In this document: positions 41,520 to 50,171 of the stretch, piece after piece
Position numbering within the stretch: position 1 is the first letter of the stretch
How the letters are laid out: every line of letters starts with the position of its first letter
Assembly (NCBI RefSeq): GCF_023347295.1
Contig: NZ_CP094469.1
Location: forward strand, 186,001 to 250,000
Length of the DNA: 64,000 bases
Origin: Faecalibacterium sp. I3-3-33
Lineage (GTDB): Bacteria > Bacillota > Clostridia > Oscillospirales > Ruminococcaceae
Direction of reading: 5' to 3'
Made by a program: the position numbers and the translations under genes
Notes under the pieces: generated by a model
What the model saw: the letters and a program-made list of their open reading frames with translations, nothing else
Databases searched by the model: none
What the model was told of the DNA's origin: nothing

Positions 41520-42503
41520 TCAGGAGATCGCGTCCACGTCCCACTTCATGCGGACGGCGTCGGCGCCGTCCAGCTTGATGTGCATGGCACCGGCGTTGTC
41601 CAGTACCTGCTCCGGCTTGCGGGCACCGCACAGAACGTGCAGCCCCGGGATCATGCGGGCGGTCAGGGCGATGACCAGCTGCGCCATGGTGCAGTCGTAC
41701 TTCTCGGTCAGGTCGCTCCACTTTGCCAGCAGTTCCAGCGCCTGTGCCCGGCGGGTGGGCTGGAAGCAGGGGTTCGTGTTGCGGGTGCTGCCCTCCGGGT
41801 AGGTGGTGTCCATGGTCACCTTGCCGGTCAGAAGACCCTGCTCCAGCGGGGAGTAAGCCTGCACCGAAACGCCCAGCTCCTTGCAGGTGGGCAGCAGCTG
41901 CTTTTCAATGCGGCGGGTCAGCAGGCTGTACTTTTCCTGAATGACGTCCAGCTGACCGTACTTGCAGTAGCCCCGGATGATATCGGAGGTGACGTTGGAA
42001 GCACCGATGGCGCGGATCTTGCCCTGCTCCTTCAGCTTCATCATGGCTTCCATGGTCTCTTCCAGCGGATACACGCCGAAATCCGGGCTCTGCCAGTGGG
42101 TGTACAGCACGTCCAGATGGTCGGTGTGCAGACGGCGCAGGCTGTCCTCCACGTCCTCGATGATGCTCTTGGCGGAGAGGTCGCGGTACACCTGTACCCC
42201 GTCCACTACCTTGTGCAGGATGGGAGACTCGTGCCGCCACTCCAGGCCGCATTTGGTGGAAAGCACCACCTTGTCGCGGTCGATGTGCTTCATGGCTTCG
42301 CCCACCACTTCCTCGCTGTGGTACAACCCGTAGATGGGCGCGGTGTCGATCCACTGGATGCCCTGCTCCACGGCAGTCTGGATGGCCTTTACGGACAGTG
42401 CGTCGTCGTTATCGCCCCACCATGCACCGCCGCCGATGGCCCATGTACCCATGCCCAGAAACGGCACGGCAATACCGCTTTTGCCAATATTGATATTCTG
42501 CAT
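41520..42503 (-). CDS. Aldo/keto reductase
   Basis: 327 aa NADPH-dependent reductase of the aldo/keto family. Catalytic tetrad regions are visible: WIDTAPIYG (Asp and Tyr), VVLSTKCGLEW (Lys) and VLYTHWQSPD (His). The cofactor part GLHVLCGARKPEQVLDN is near the C-terminus. The substrate aldehyde or sugar is unknown. ATG 42503 follows GGAGGGT. It is downstream of RF3 on the same strand but separated from it by a terminator. Confidence 0.9.
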   Translation of the reverse strand: MQNINIGKSGIAVPFLGMGTWAIGGGAWWGDNDDALSVKAIQTAVEQGIQWIDTAPIYGLYHSEEVVGEAMKHIDRDKVVLSTKCGLEWRHESPILHKVVDGVQVYRDLSAKSIIEDVEDSLRRLHTDHLDVLYTHWQSPDFGVYPLEETMEAMMKLKEQGKIRAIGASNVTSDIIRGYCKYGQLDVIQEKYSLLTRRIEKQLLPTCKELGVSVQAYSPLEQGLLTGKVTMDTTYPEGSTRNTNPCFQPTRRAQALELLAKWSDLTEKYDCTMAQLVIALTARMIPGLHVLCGARKPEQVLDNAGAMHIKLDGADAVRMKWDVDAIS

Positions 42504-42587
42504 ATACTTTACCCTCCATGCCAGCAGTGTTCCCCGCAATGGAAACCCTCATTCCAATGTCTGGCATACTTTGTTGTGTTTTTTATT

Positions 42588-42630
42588 CTATAAAAAAGAA
42601 CTGCGGAGCGCAGGTGCACTCCGCAGCGCT
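42588..42630 (-). terminator. Terminator of prfC
   Basis: On the minus strand CTGCGGAG and CTCCGCAG (42626-42619 with 42608-42601) form the stem, followed by TTCTTTTTTAT. Confidence 0.85.
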
Positions 42631-42636
42631 CTTTTA

Positions 42637-44241
42637 TCAGATGTTGCCGAACTCGCTCAGCTGCAAGCTCTCGTTGTGGGTCTCCGCCCAGCGCACCGCC
42701 CAGTCGGAGGTGAACAGCAGCAGACGGTTGCCCTTCATGTCCTCCACAGCCTTGGTGTCGCTGGTCAGGTCCAGATCCCGCAGATTGTAGGTGTCGGGGT
42801 CGTTCTGCACCCAGCGCAGCTGCTCAAAGGGCAGCTGCTGCATCCGAATTTCCACGTTGTACTCGGTGTTCAGACGGTACTCCAGCACTTCCAGCTGCAG
42901 CACGCCGACCACGCCGACCACTACTTCCTCCATGCCGCCGCCCACTTCGCGGAAGATCTGGATGGCGCCTTCCTGCGCGATCTGCTCCATACCCTTCACG
43001 AACTGCTTGCGCTTCATGGTGTCCTTCTGCTCAATGCGGGCAAAGTGCTCCGGGGAGAAGGTGGGGATGCCCGCGAACTGGACCTTCTTTTTGCCGGTGC
43101 ACAGGGTGTCGCCGATGGAGAAGATGCCCGGGTCAAACAGGCCGATGATGTCGCCTGCGTAGGCCTCGTCCACGATGGCGCGGTCCTGCGCCATCAGCTG
43201 GGTGCCAGTGGCCAGCTTGATGTTCTTGCCCTCCTGCACATGGTAGGCTTCCATGCCGCGCTCGAACTTGCCGGAGCAGATGCGCATAAAAGCAATGCGG
43301 TCGCGGTGGGCCTTGTTCATGTTGGCCTGAATTTTAAAGATGAAAGCGGAGAACTCGTCCCGGCAGGGGTCCACCGGCTCGCCGGTCAGGCTGTCCACGC
43401 GGGCCAGCGGGGCGGAGGTGAGCCGCAGGAAGTTTTCAAGGAAGGGCTCCACGCCGAAGTTGGTCAATGCAGAGCCGAAGAACACGGGGCTTAATTCGCC
43501 GCGCAGCACCTTGTCCAGATCAAACTCCTCGGCAGCGCCGTCCAGCAGCTCGATCTCGTCCACCAGCTGCTGGTGCAGATAGGGGGTCAGCAGCTCGTCC
43601 AGTGCGGGGTCGCCCAGCTCGGCCTCGGTCTCGCTGACCTTCTTCACGCCGTTGGCGCGGCCGTCGCTGGAAAAAGCCAGCACCTTGCGCGCGTTGCGGT
43701 CAAACACGCCCTTGAACTCCTTGCCGCAGCCGATGGGCCAGTTCATGGGGTAGGTCTTGATGCCCAGAATTTCCTCGATGTTCTCCATCAGCTCAAAGGG
43801 GTCGCGGGCTTCGCGGTCCATCTTGTTGATGAAGGTAAAAATGGGGATATGGCGCAGGGTACAAACCTTGAACAGTTTGATGGTCTGCGCCTCAACGCCC
43901 TTTGCGGCGTCGATGACCATGACGGCAGAGTCTGCCGCCATCAGGGTGCGGTAGGTATCCTCCGAGAAGTCCTGATGGCCGGGGGTGTCCAGAATGTTCA
44001 CACATTTACCGGCGTAGTTGAACTGCAGCACCGAAGAGGTGACCGAGATACCACGCTGCTTTTCAATGTCCATCCAGTCGGACACGGCGTGCTTGGCGCT
44101 CTGCTTGCCCTTGACGGAACCAGCCTGATTGATGGCTCCACCGTACAGCAGCAGCTTTTCGGTAAGGGTGGTCTTACCTGCGTCGGGGTGGCTGATGATG
44201 GCGAACGTCCTGCGGCGTTCGATCTCTTCACGATTTGTCAT
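42637..44241 (-). CDS. prfC: Peptide chain release factor 3
   Basis: 534 aa translational GTPase that recycles RF1/RF2 after termination. GTPase motifs are complete: G1 ISHPDAGKTTL, G3 DTPGHQDF, G4 NKMDR; RF3-type features include SDWMDIEKQRGISVTSSV and the C-terminal FVGVLQ-like segment VVGVVGVLQLEVLEYRL. ATG 44241 (MTNREEIERRR) is chosen since AGGAG lies upstream; an in-frame ATG at 44283 falls in a palindrome. Own promoter with a structured leader. Confidence 0.96.
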   Translation of the reverse strand: MTNREEIERRRTFAIISHPDAGKTTLTEKLLLYGGAINQAGSVKGKQSAKHAVSDWMDIEKQRGISVTSSVLQFNYAGKCVNILDTPGHQDFSEDTYRTLMAADSAVMVIDAAKGVEAQTIKLFKVCTLRHIPIFTFINKMDREARDPFELMENIEEILGIKTYPMNWPIGCGKEFKGVFDRNARKVLAFSSDGRANGVKKVSETEAELGDPALDELLTPYLHQQLVDEIELLDGAAEEFDLDKVLRGELSPVFFGSALTNFGVEPFLENFLRLTSAPLARVDSLTGEPVDPCRDEFSAFIFKIQANMNKAHRDRIAFMRICSGKFERGMEAYHVQEGKNIKLATGTQLMAQDRAIVDEAYAGDIIGLFDPGIFSIGDTLCTGKKKVQFAGIPTFSPEHFARIEQKDTMKRKQFVKGMEQIAQEGAIQIFREVGGGMEEVVVGVVGVLQLEVLEYRLNTEYNVEIRMQQLPFEQLRWVQNDPDTYNLRDLDLTSDTKAVEDMKGNRLLLFTSDWAVRWAETHNESLQLSEFGNI

Positions 44242-44271
44242 AGATGATATTTCTCCTGAAATGGATAGAAC

Positions 44272-44304
44272 TTCTTCCGGCATCGCGCAACGATGCCGGA
44301 AGAA
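44272..44304. repeat. Perfect palindrome in the prfC leader
   Basis: 14-bp arms TTCTTCCGGCATCG (44272-44285 and 44291-44304) around CGCAA. On the minus strand it lies between the prfC promoter and ribosome site. Confidence 0.75.
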
Positions 44305-44327
44305 GCATTTTTACACATACGCACCCT

Positions 44328-44356
44328 ATTCTATACGAAAACGCGTGATAATGCAA
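44328..44356 (-). promoter_or_regulatory. Promoter of prfC
   Basis: On the minus strand TTGCAT (44356-44351), 17-bp spacer, TAGAAT (44333-44328). Confidence 0.75.
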
Positions 44357-44365
44357 GGGTTTTCG

Positions 44366-45232
44366 TTATTTTTTCAGGATCAGGCAGGGCAGAGGGGCAG
44401 TTTCGGCCCAATTGGCAAAATCACACACCAGAACGGTGAAACTTTTCAGTGGAAGTGCGCACAGAAAACGCAGCACCGCCTGTTTTTCGTCCGAGCCGAT
44501 GACCGCCCCGCTGTACAGGATAGCGCTCACGATGCCGCCGGGGCGCACCGCCTGCAATGCCGCCTGCAATGCGGGGATGCTGCTCTGCGCGGTGGAAAAC
44601 ACCCCATGGTCTGCCCCCGGTAGCCAGCCGAAGTTGAACATGACTGCATCGGCAGTGCCGGGCTGCACATACTGTAGTAAGTCGGCGTGGCTGCCGCAGA
44701 CAAGGCTGTACCGTTCGGCGGGTACGCCTGCCTGTTCCAGCCGGGTGCGGGTGGAGCGGATGGCTTCGGGCTGCACATCAAAGGCCAGCACCCGCCCGGC
44801 GGGGGCGGTCAGTCCGCACAGAAAGGCGGTGTCGCCGCCGTTGCCGCAGGTGGCGTCCACGCACAGCTGCGGGTGCACCAGCCGGGCGGCTAAAAAGTCC
44901 TGCACGAACTTGACCGCCGTCAAGTCCGGGGTGCGGCGGCGCACCAGCTGCCCGCCCTCGGCGGCAAAGCCGAATTTGCCCCAGAAGGCAAGCTCGGCGG
45001 CGTTTTCCGGCAGCGGGGCGGTAAAAACCGTGGCAGCTTCTCGGTCATAGCCGCCAAAGCTGCGCAATACTTCTTTTAACAGGTAGGAGCCGTAGCCCTT
45101 GCGCCGCCACCGGGGCAGGATGCACAGGGCGGCAAGCTGTGCGCCCTTTGGGGCGGGGGAGAGGATGCACTCTCCGATGCGGTCCTTTTCTTTATACAGG
45201 GCAAACCCCTGTTCGGTGCGGCGCAGTTCCAT
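44366..45232 (-). CDS. GNAT acetyltransferase fused to an MnmM/YtqB-type tRNA methyltransferase
   Basis: 288 aa. Residues 1 to about 110 form a GNAT domain (LAALCILPRWRRKGYGSYLLKEV, with the acetyl-CoA RRKGYGSYL loop). Residues about 115-288 are a class I SAM methyltransferase: CVDATCGNGGDTAFLCGL (Asp126), VLAFDVQPEAI and FNFGWLPGADHG, matching B. subtilis YtqB/MnmM. MnmM makes the last methylation of mnm5U at tRNA position 34. I use ATG 45232 with GGAGG at 8 nt; a longer in-frame start at 45358 lacks a ribosome site. The GNAT substrate is unknown. Confidence 0.88.
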   Translation of the reverse strand: MELRRTEQGFALYKEKDRIGECILSPAPKGAQLAALCILPRWRRKGYGSYLLKEVLRSFGGYDREAATVFTAPLPENAAELAFWGKFGFAAEGGQLVRRRTPDLTAVKFVQDFLAARLVHPQLCVDATCGNGGDTAFLCGLTAPAGRVLAFDVQPEAIRSTRTRLEQAGVPAERYSLVCGSHADLLQYVQPGTADAVMFNFGWLPGADHGVFSTAQSSIPALQAALQAVRPGGIVSAILYSGAVIGSDEKQAVLRFLCALPLKSFTVLVCDFANWAETAPLPCLILKK

Positions 45233-45436
45233 AAAAAGCTCCTCCTTGACGGGCCAATATTCTTCCCTTACAATAGCAAGCAGAAACGCGGCTGTCAAGG
45301 GCAGAAAAACAGGACCGTATTTCACATATTCTTCACGGCGCAAGCGATTGATTTTCACATTTGACAGTTACAATAGGGACAGTTCAAAGGAACAGATGTC
45401 CCTGCGGACCGGCCTTTGAGGGAAGGATGTAGTAAC

Positions 45437-46819
45437 ATGGAAAACGAGAACAAGTGGGAATACGATTATTCCGCTTCCAATAACGAGACCGGCTACCCCA
45501 ACGTGGGCAGCAGCGGCATGAACACGGCAAACCAGTATAACGAGCCGGAAGCGCAGCCTGCGCGTCCGGCCGATACCGCCCCGGCAGACGGCGGCAGCGT
45601 GCCGCCCACCCCGCCGGAGCAGCCGCAGTACAGCGCCCCGGCGCAGCCGGAAAAGCCCCGCCGCAAGAAAAAGTTCAATGGCAAAAAGCTGGCACGCAGC
45701 GCCGTGGCGCTGGTGCTGGCAGCAGCCATGGGCTTTGCGGGCGGCTTTGTGGGTGCAAAATACGGCGGCGGCAGCAAGGTGGTCATCCAGCAGGTGGAGC
45801 GCCCGGCCAGCTCTGACAGCAGCACCGACAGCACCGGCAATTCCATCAGCGCCACCAGCGGCACCGGCCTGAGCACCGCACAGGTGGCCGAGATGGTCAG
45901 CCCCAGCGTGGTGGTCATCACCACCGAGCAGGTGGTCTACTCCCAGTGGTCGTGGTACGGCCAGAGTCAGGTGGAGAGCGGCGCGGGCAGCGGCGTCATC
46001 ATCAGCTCGGATGGCTATATCCTCACCTGCGCCCATGTGGTGAGCGGTGCTTCCAACATCACCGTGAGCATCGGCGACAAGGATTACCCCGCTACGCTGG
46101 TGGGCGAGGATACCACCAGTGATATCGCCGTGGTCAAGGTGGACGCTACCGGTCTGACCCCCGCCACCGTGGGCGACAGCGACAATCTGAAGGTGGGCGA
46201 GAGCGTCATGGCCGTGGGCAACCCCTTGGGTGAGCTGGGCGGCACCGTGACCAGCGGCATCGTCAGCGCCCTGAACCGCAGTGTCAGCATTCAGAGCACA
46301 AGCTCTGTCAACACCATGTCCCTGATCCAGATGGATGCCTCCGTCAGCCCCGGCAACTCCGGCGGCGGCCTGTTCAACATGAACGGCGAGCTGGTGGGCA
46401 TCGTCAACGCAAAGTCCTCTTCCAGTGACGCGGAGGGCTTGGGCTTCGCCATCCCGGTAAATGACGCTGTGAAGGTGGCGCAGGAGCTGCTGGAAAACGG
46501 CTATGTGACCGGGCGTCCCTATCTGGGCATCAGCTACTTTGCCGTGACCGACGCTCAGACCGCCGCCCAGCTGGGCGTGAACGCCTACGGTGTCTACATC
46601 GTGGAGGTGGTCAAGGGCGGCCCTGCCGACAAGGCAGGCCTGCAGGCCGGTGACCGCATCGTGAGCGTAGACGGCAGCGAGGTTGCCACCCAGAGCGACC
46701 TTGGCACCCTGATGCAGGACCACAAGGCCGGTGACACCATCGAGATCACCGTCGCACGCGGCGGTCAGATGCAGACCGTTACCGTCACCCTTGGCGAAAA
46801 GGGCGCAGAGAATAGCTGA
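45437..46819 (+). CDS. HtrA/DegP-family membrane-anchored serine protease
   Basis: 460 aa. An acidic, Pro-rich cytoplasmic N-terminus (about 1-75) precedes one transmembrane helix (SAVALVLAAAMGFAGGFVGA), then a Ser-rich linker, a trypsin-like protease domain with His200 (ILTCAHVVSG), Asp229 (SDIAVVKVD) and Ser308 (PGNSGGGLFN), and one PDZ domain (about 365-455, GGPADKAGLQAGDRIVSVDG). It degrades or refolds damaged envelope proteins outside the membrane. The active-site loop has GGG in place of the usual GGP. GGAAGGA precedes the start. Monocistronic. Confidence 0.95.
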   Translation: MENENKWEYDYSASNNETGYPNVGSSGMNTANQYNEPEAQPARPADTAPADGGSVPPTPPEQPQYSAPAQPEKPRRKKKFNGKKLARSAVALVLAAAMGFAGGFVGAKYGGGSKVVIQQVERPASSDSSTDSTGNSISATSGTGLSTAQVAEMVSPSVVVITTEQVVYSQWSWYGQSQVESGAGSGVIISSDGYILTCAHVVSGASNITVSIGDKDYPATLVGEDTTSDIAVVKVDATGLTPATVGDSDNLKVGESVMAVGNPLGELGGTVTSGIVSALNRSVSIQSTSSVNTMSLIQMDASVSPGNSGGGLFNMNGELVGIVNAKSSSSDAEGLGFAIPVNDAVKVAQELLENGYVTGRPYLGISYFAVTDAQTAAQLGVNAYGVYIVEVVKGGPADKAGLQAGDRIVSVDGSEVATQSDLGTLMQDHKAGDTIEITVARGGQMQTVTVTLGEKGAENS

Positions 46820-46836
46820 AAATAGCATAAAGAAAG

Positions 46837-46876
46837 CGAGAGCCGGTGGCCTGTAAGCCGCCGGCTCTCGTTTTGG
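46837..46876 (+). terminator. Terminator of the HtrA gene
   Basis: Stem 46837-46850 with about 46857-46870 (CGAGAGCCGG...CCGGCTCTCG) then TTTTGG. Confidence 0.85.
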
Positions 46877-46919
46877 TTTAAGCATATAAAAAAGAGAATG
46901 TCAAAAACAGGGGAGTGAT

Positions 46920-47447
46920 TCAGAAGTAATACTCACTGGAACCGATGAAAGGCACGCGATCCCAGTTCTCGTCCAGCAGCACGCCCTGCACGGTCAGAAT
47001 CAAACGGGCAGGATCGGTGGTCGATTCATAAACAGAACATTGCGCATGTTCCACATACCAATGGGGAACCGCTTCCTGCTGTGCGGCCAGAAGGGTGGCG
47101 TTGCGGTTCGGCTTTGCCTGTACGCTGAACCAATCCGCGGCGGTTTCGTACTGCGTACTGCCATCCGGCAGCTTTTCCAGGATGATTGGCAGATGGGCTT
47201 CAAAAGAAGCGTTTTCGACTTCAAAGGAAAATGCCAGCGTGCCATACTGCTGCTGTGTGCCATCCGCAGTGATCTCGGTGCGGGATTCGATAAACTGAGC
47301 GGTCTGCACGCCAAAGGACACCGTGGCAGAGGAACGGTTTGTGCTTTGCGGCTCTTTTGCGGCAAAAGCATAAACGGAAAACGATGCCAGCAAAACTGCT
47401 GTGCACAGGAGTGCACCAACGACCCGCTTTAACATAGAATTACGCAT
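46920..47447 (-). CDS. Secreted protein of unknown function
   Basis: 175 aa. A classical signal peptide (MLKRVVGALLCTAVLLASFSV then YAFAA) with a likely cleavage after AFA or VYA. The mature part is beta-rich (YGTLAFSFEVENASFEAHLPI), ends in SSEYYF and matches no family I know. ATG 47447 has CGGAGGAAA upstream. It is transcribed alone from an AT-rich promoter region; the base composition upstream is clearly more AT-rich than the surroundings. Confidence 0.75.
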   Translation of the reverse strand: MRNSMLKRVVGALLCTAVLLASFSVYAFAAKEPQSTNRSSATVSFGVQTAQFIESRTEITADGTQQQYGTLAFSFEVENASFEAHLPIILEKLPDGSTQYETAADWFSVQAKPNRNATLLAAQQEAVPHWYVEHAQCSVYESTTDPARLILTVQGVLLDENWDRVPFIGSSEYYF

Positions 47448-47562
47448 TGTTTTTCCTCCGTTGCAGAATAAGAAGATCATAAAGAATGGGTGTTAGCATT
47501 GGAAACATCAAGACTTCTGCATGGGAACCCCCTCTTTTCTGTAAAATGTTTTTACTGTATCA

Positions 47563-47591
47563 AAAATAGCAGGACTATTTATATTTGTCAA
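47563..47591 (-). promoter_or_regulatory. Promoter of the secreted protein gene
   Basis: On the minus strand TTGACA (47591-47586), 17-bp spacer, TATTTT (47568-47563). Confidence 0.65.
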
Positions 47592-47614
47592 TCATGCTTT
47601 TTGGTGAATAGTAT

Positions 47615-47642
47615 TTGCAACAAATAACTTTGTAGATATAAT
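47615..47642 (+). promoter_or_regulatory. Orphan plus-strand promoter
   Basis: TTGCAA (47615-47620), 16-bp spacer, TATAAT (47637-47642). No normal gene follows on the plus strand; it points at a 14-codon reading frame and a Type I repeat. Confidence 0.6.
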
Positions 47643-47670
47643 CAAAATACCAATACCGGAGTTGGAGAAA

Positions 47671-47715
47671 ATGCCATGGGGGTCTCTGAAAATTTATAGC
47701 AGTTTGCGTTTTTAA
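47671..47715 (+). CDS. Possible 14-aa mini-ORF
   Basis: MPWGSLKIYSSLRF then TAA. It is preceded by GGAG at a normal distance (CCGGAGTTGGAGAAA) and by a good promoter 28 bp upstream. The stop is inside a perfect 10-bp inverted repeat (47699-47708 with 47731-47740). It could be a leader peptide, a tiny toxin-like peptide or chance. Too short to support by composition. Confidence 0.25.
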   Translation: MPWGSLKIYSSLRF

Positions 47716-47751
47716 TGCACAAGCAACATCCGCAAACTGCATATCGCAAAT

Positions 47752-48078
47752 ATGCCGTTTCCCTCCACGACCCCTCCCGTGAAAAAGTAAATCGGGAAAA
47801 TCCGCGTTTGCGTAGCAATGAAAGCCCCAGTGGGGCTTTTAAGCGGCAGAGCGGTCTGCGTTAGCAGATGGAGGGGCTTTGCCCCGACAAGCTCCGCAGA
47901 TTTTCCCGATTTACAAATCACAAATAATTTTTCCGCTGCAACGACGACGACCGCCGCCAGTGGCGGAAACAGGGAGGAGTTGTTGGGGCAGCGGCCAGCA
48001 AGACGCGAGTGCCGCCCAAGGCACGATGCGGATGCTGGGTGCCGCAACCCGGAAGAAGCGGCGCGCATTCAAATCGTC
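47752..48078 (-). repeat. Type I cassette with both the 110-bp module and an enlarged hairpin
   Basis: On the minus strand it begins directly after the pullulanase stop (TAA then GACGATTTGAATGCGC). It carries the same module as the 27-kb copy (47922-48056 identical to 27403-27537). The hairpin is enlarged: 16-bp arms (47787-47802 with 47899-47914) enclose about 96 nt with inner stems such as AAAGCCCCAGTGGGGCTTT. It ends with the standard TTTTTCACGGGAGGGG tail. The rest of 47448-47751 is AT-rich and holds two promoters. Confidence 0.88.
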
Positions 48079-50034
48079 TTACACCGCACCCAAAATGGTG
48101 GCGCTGTACGGCGCAAGGGTGGTTTTGTTTGTAAAAACGCGGCTTGCCCCCCGCCACAGGCTGGAAGAAGTGCCATCGCTCAGCAGCTTCCACTGCCCGG
48201 CAGGCAGGGCAACGGTGCGGGTGGTGTCGGTGGGGTTATAAAAGACACACAAAGCGCTCCATGCCGCGCCGTCTCCCCAGACGGCGGGCAGCGTCCAGCC
48301 CACCAGCGGCTGCTCCAGCGCAAAGAACTGCAAAGCCTCCGGGGCGTGACGGTCGGTGCTGCCCAGCCGCGGAAAGGCTGCCCGCAGCGCCAGAAGCCCC
48401 CGGTAGTAGTCCACGAGGGCGTGGTACTGCTCGGCGCGGTTCCAGTCCAGCCGGTTCAGGGCGGGAGAGGAGCGGTAGCTGTTCCCTACCCCCTTTTTGG
48501 TGCGGGCGAACTCCTCGCCTGCCTGCATGAAGGGCAGGCCGAAGCTGGTCAGGTAGATGCCCGCCGCCAGCCGGTTCTGCGCCAGCGCCACGGTGTCCCG
48601 GGCGGTGAACTCCGGCTTTTCGTAGCGGACGCAGAGCAGCTTGTCCCACAGGGTAAAGTTGTCGTGGGCGGAAACATAGCTCACGATCTGGCTGGGCGCG
48701 TGGGGCGGCAGACGGTCGCTGCGGCACCATGCCGCCACCGCTGCGCCGATATCCCAGAAACTGCCGGGCTTGCCCTCCACATAGCCCGGCTCCCGGGCAT
48801 CGAAGCAGCCGCCCTTGATGGCGTCCCGGGTGTCGTCACAGAAGATGCCTACCCGCTCGTTGAGCATGGCAAGGTTCGCCTTGTTGGCCTCGTACCGGTG
48901 CAGCTGGCTGGCACCGCCCTGCCACGGCTCACCGTACAGCAGGATGTCCCGCCCGCCGGGCAGGGCATCCAGCGCAGTGCGCACCGCGTTGATGCTCTCG
49001 GCGTCGTACAGGCCCATCAGGTCGAACCGGAAGCCGTCAATGTGGTACTCCTTCGCCCAGTAGAGGATGGAGTCGATGAGGTACCGCCGCGCCATGGGGC
49101 GTTCGGTGGCAAACTCGTTGCCGCAGCCGCTGCCGTTGGAAAAGCTGCCGTCCGGGTTTTGCCGGAAAAAGTAGTACGGCACGGTATTGTTTAAGGGGTT
49201 CTCGGTGCGGTAGGTGTGGTTATACACCACGTCCATCACCACCCCGATGCCCGCCGCGTGCAGCGCGGCGATCATCTCCCGGCACTCCCGGATGCGCACC
49301 TCGCCCCGGGTGGGGTCGGTGGAGTAGCTGCCCTCCGGCACGTTGAAGTTGGTGGGGTCGTAGCCCCAGTTATACTGCCGCAGCAAAGGCCTTGCCTCGT
49401 CCACGCTGCCAAAATCAAAAATGGGCATCAGCTGGACGTATTTTACCCCCAACCGCTTGAGGTAGTTCAGGCAGGTGGGGTGGATGCCATCGCCGTGCAG
49501 GGTAGTGCCCTGCTGGGTAAAGGCCATATATTTGCCCCGCCACGCCGGGCGCACCCCGCTGGCGGCATCCTGCGAGAAGTCCCGCACGCTCACCTCCCAC
49601 ACGGCGCGCTGTGCCGGGGGGATATTGGGGCGCACATCCTGCTCCCACCCGGAGGGCGCGGTGCGGGCAAGGTCTACGATCATGCTGCGCACGCCGTTTA
49701 CCCCCGCCGCCCGGGCGTAGGGGTCGCCGGTCTCGCGGGTGATGCCGTCCACGGTGACGGCAAAGGTGTAATAGCGGCCGTGCTGCTCCCCGGGCAGCCA
49801 GACGCTCCACACCCCCTGCGCCCCGCGCACAAGGGGCTTTGTGCCCAGCACGGCACTGCCGTCTCCCTTGTGGTATAAGGTCACGGTGACTGCCTCGGCA
49901 GTGGGTGCCCACAGCCGCAGACAGGTGCCGCCGGGGGTGTAGTCCGGTCCAAGGGGACCGGTATAGTAGTTTTCGCAGTGGAAGGGCTCGTTTTCAAACA
50001 GTGTTTTCCACTGGGCAGGCGTTTTTGCAGCCAT
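48079..50034 (-). CDS. pulA: Type I pullulanase
   Basis: 651 aa GH13 enzyme cleaving alpha-1,6 branches of glycogen/pullulan. An N-terminal CBM48-like domain (LRLWAPTAEAVTVTLY) is followed by the pullulanase hallmark YNWGYDPTNFNVPEGSYS, the four GH13 regions (DVVYNHT; GFRFDLMG with the nucleophile Asp; LLYGEPW with the acid Glu; SAHDNFTLWD) and a C-terminal beta domain. No signal peptide, so it is intracellular. I choose ATG 50034 because AAGAAGGA lies 12 nt upstream but touches the alternative ATG 50046. It complements MalQ. Confidence 0.95.
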   Translation of the reverse strand: MAAKTPAQWKTLFENEPFHCENYYTGPLGPDYTPGGTCLRLWAPTAEAVTVTLYHKGDGSAVLGTKPLVRGAQGVWSVWLPGEQHGRYYTFAVTVDGITRETGDPYARAAGVNGVRSMIVDLARTAPSGWEQDVRPNIPPAQRAVWEVSVRDFSQDAASGVRPAWRGKYMAFTQQGTTLHGDGIHPTCLNYLKRLGVKYVQLMPIFDFGSVDEARPLLRQYNWGYDPTNFNVPEGSYSTDPTRGEVRIRECREMIAALHAAGIGVVMDVVYNHTYRTENPLNNTVPYYFFRQNPDGSFSNGSGCGNEFATERPMARRYLIDSILYWAKEYHIDGFRFDLMGLYDAESINAVRTALDALPGGRDILLYGEPWQGGASQLHRYEANKANLAMLNERVGIFCDDTRDAIKGGCFDAREPGYVEGKPGSFWDIGAAVAAWCRSDRLPPHAPSQIVSYVSAHDNFTLWDKLLCVRYEKPEFTARDTVALAQNRLAAGIYLTSFGLPFMQAGEEFARTKKGVGNSYRSSPALNRLDWNRAEQYHALVDYYRGLLALRAAFPRLGSTDRHAPEALQFFALEQPLVGWTLPAVWGDGAAWSALCVFYNPTDTTRTVALPAGQWKLLSDGTSSSLWRGASRVFTNKTTLAPYSATILGAV

Positions 50035-50171
50035 GGTCAGTTTCATTCCTTCTTAAAAGATTCGTTATATTCAGTGTATCGGACAACAGGCTTTTTTTCA
50101 AGAGGAAATCAACTTTTACCATGGAAATCAATTTTCCGTAGGAAACCAGCGCGGCAGCTGCCGTTCTCGGT

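Noticed and set aside
42334..43494. Plus-strand 386-codon frame opposite prfC
   Set aside because: Antisense to a complete RF3 gene with all GTPase motifs; no supporting start or domain.
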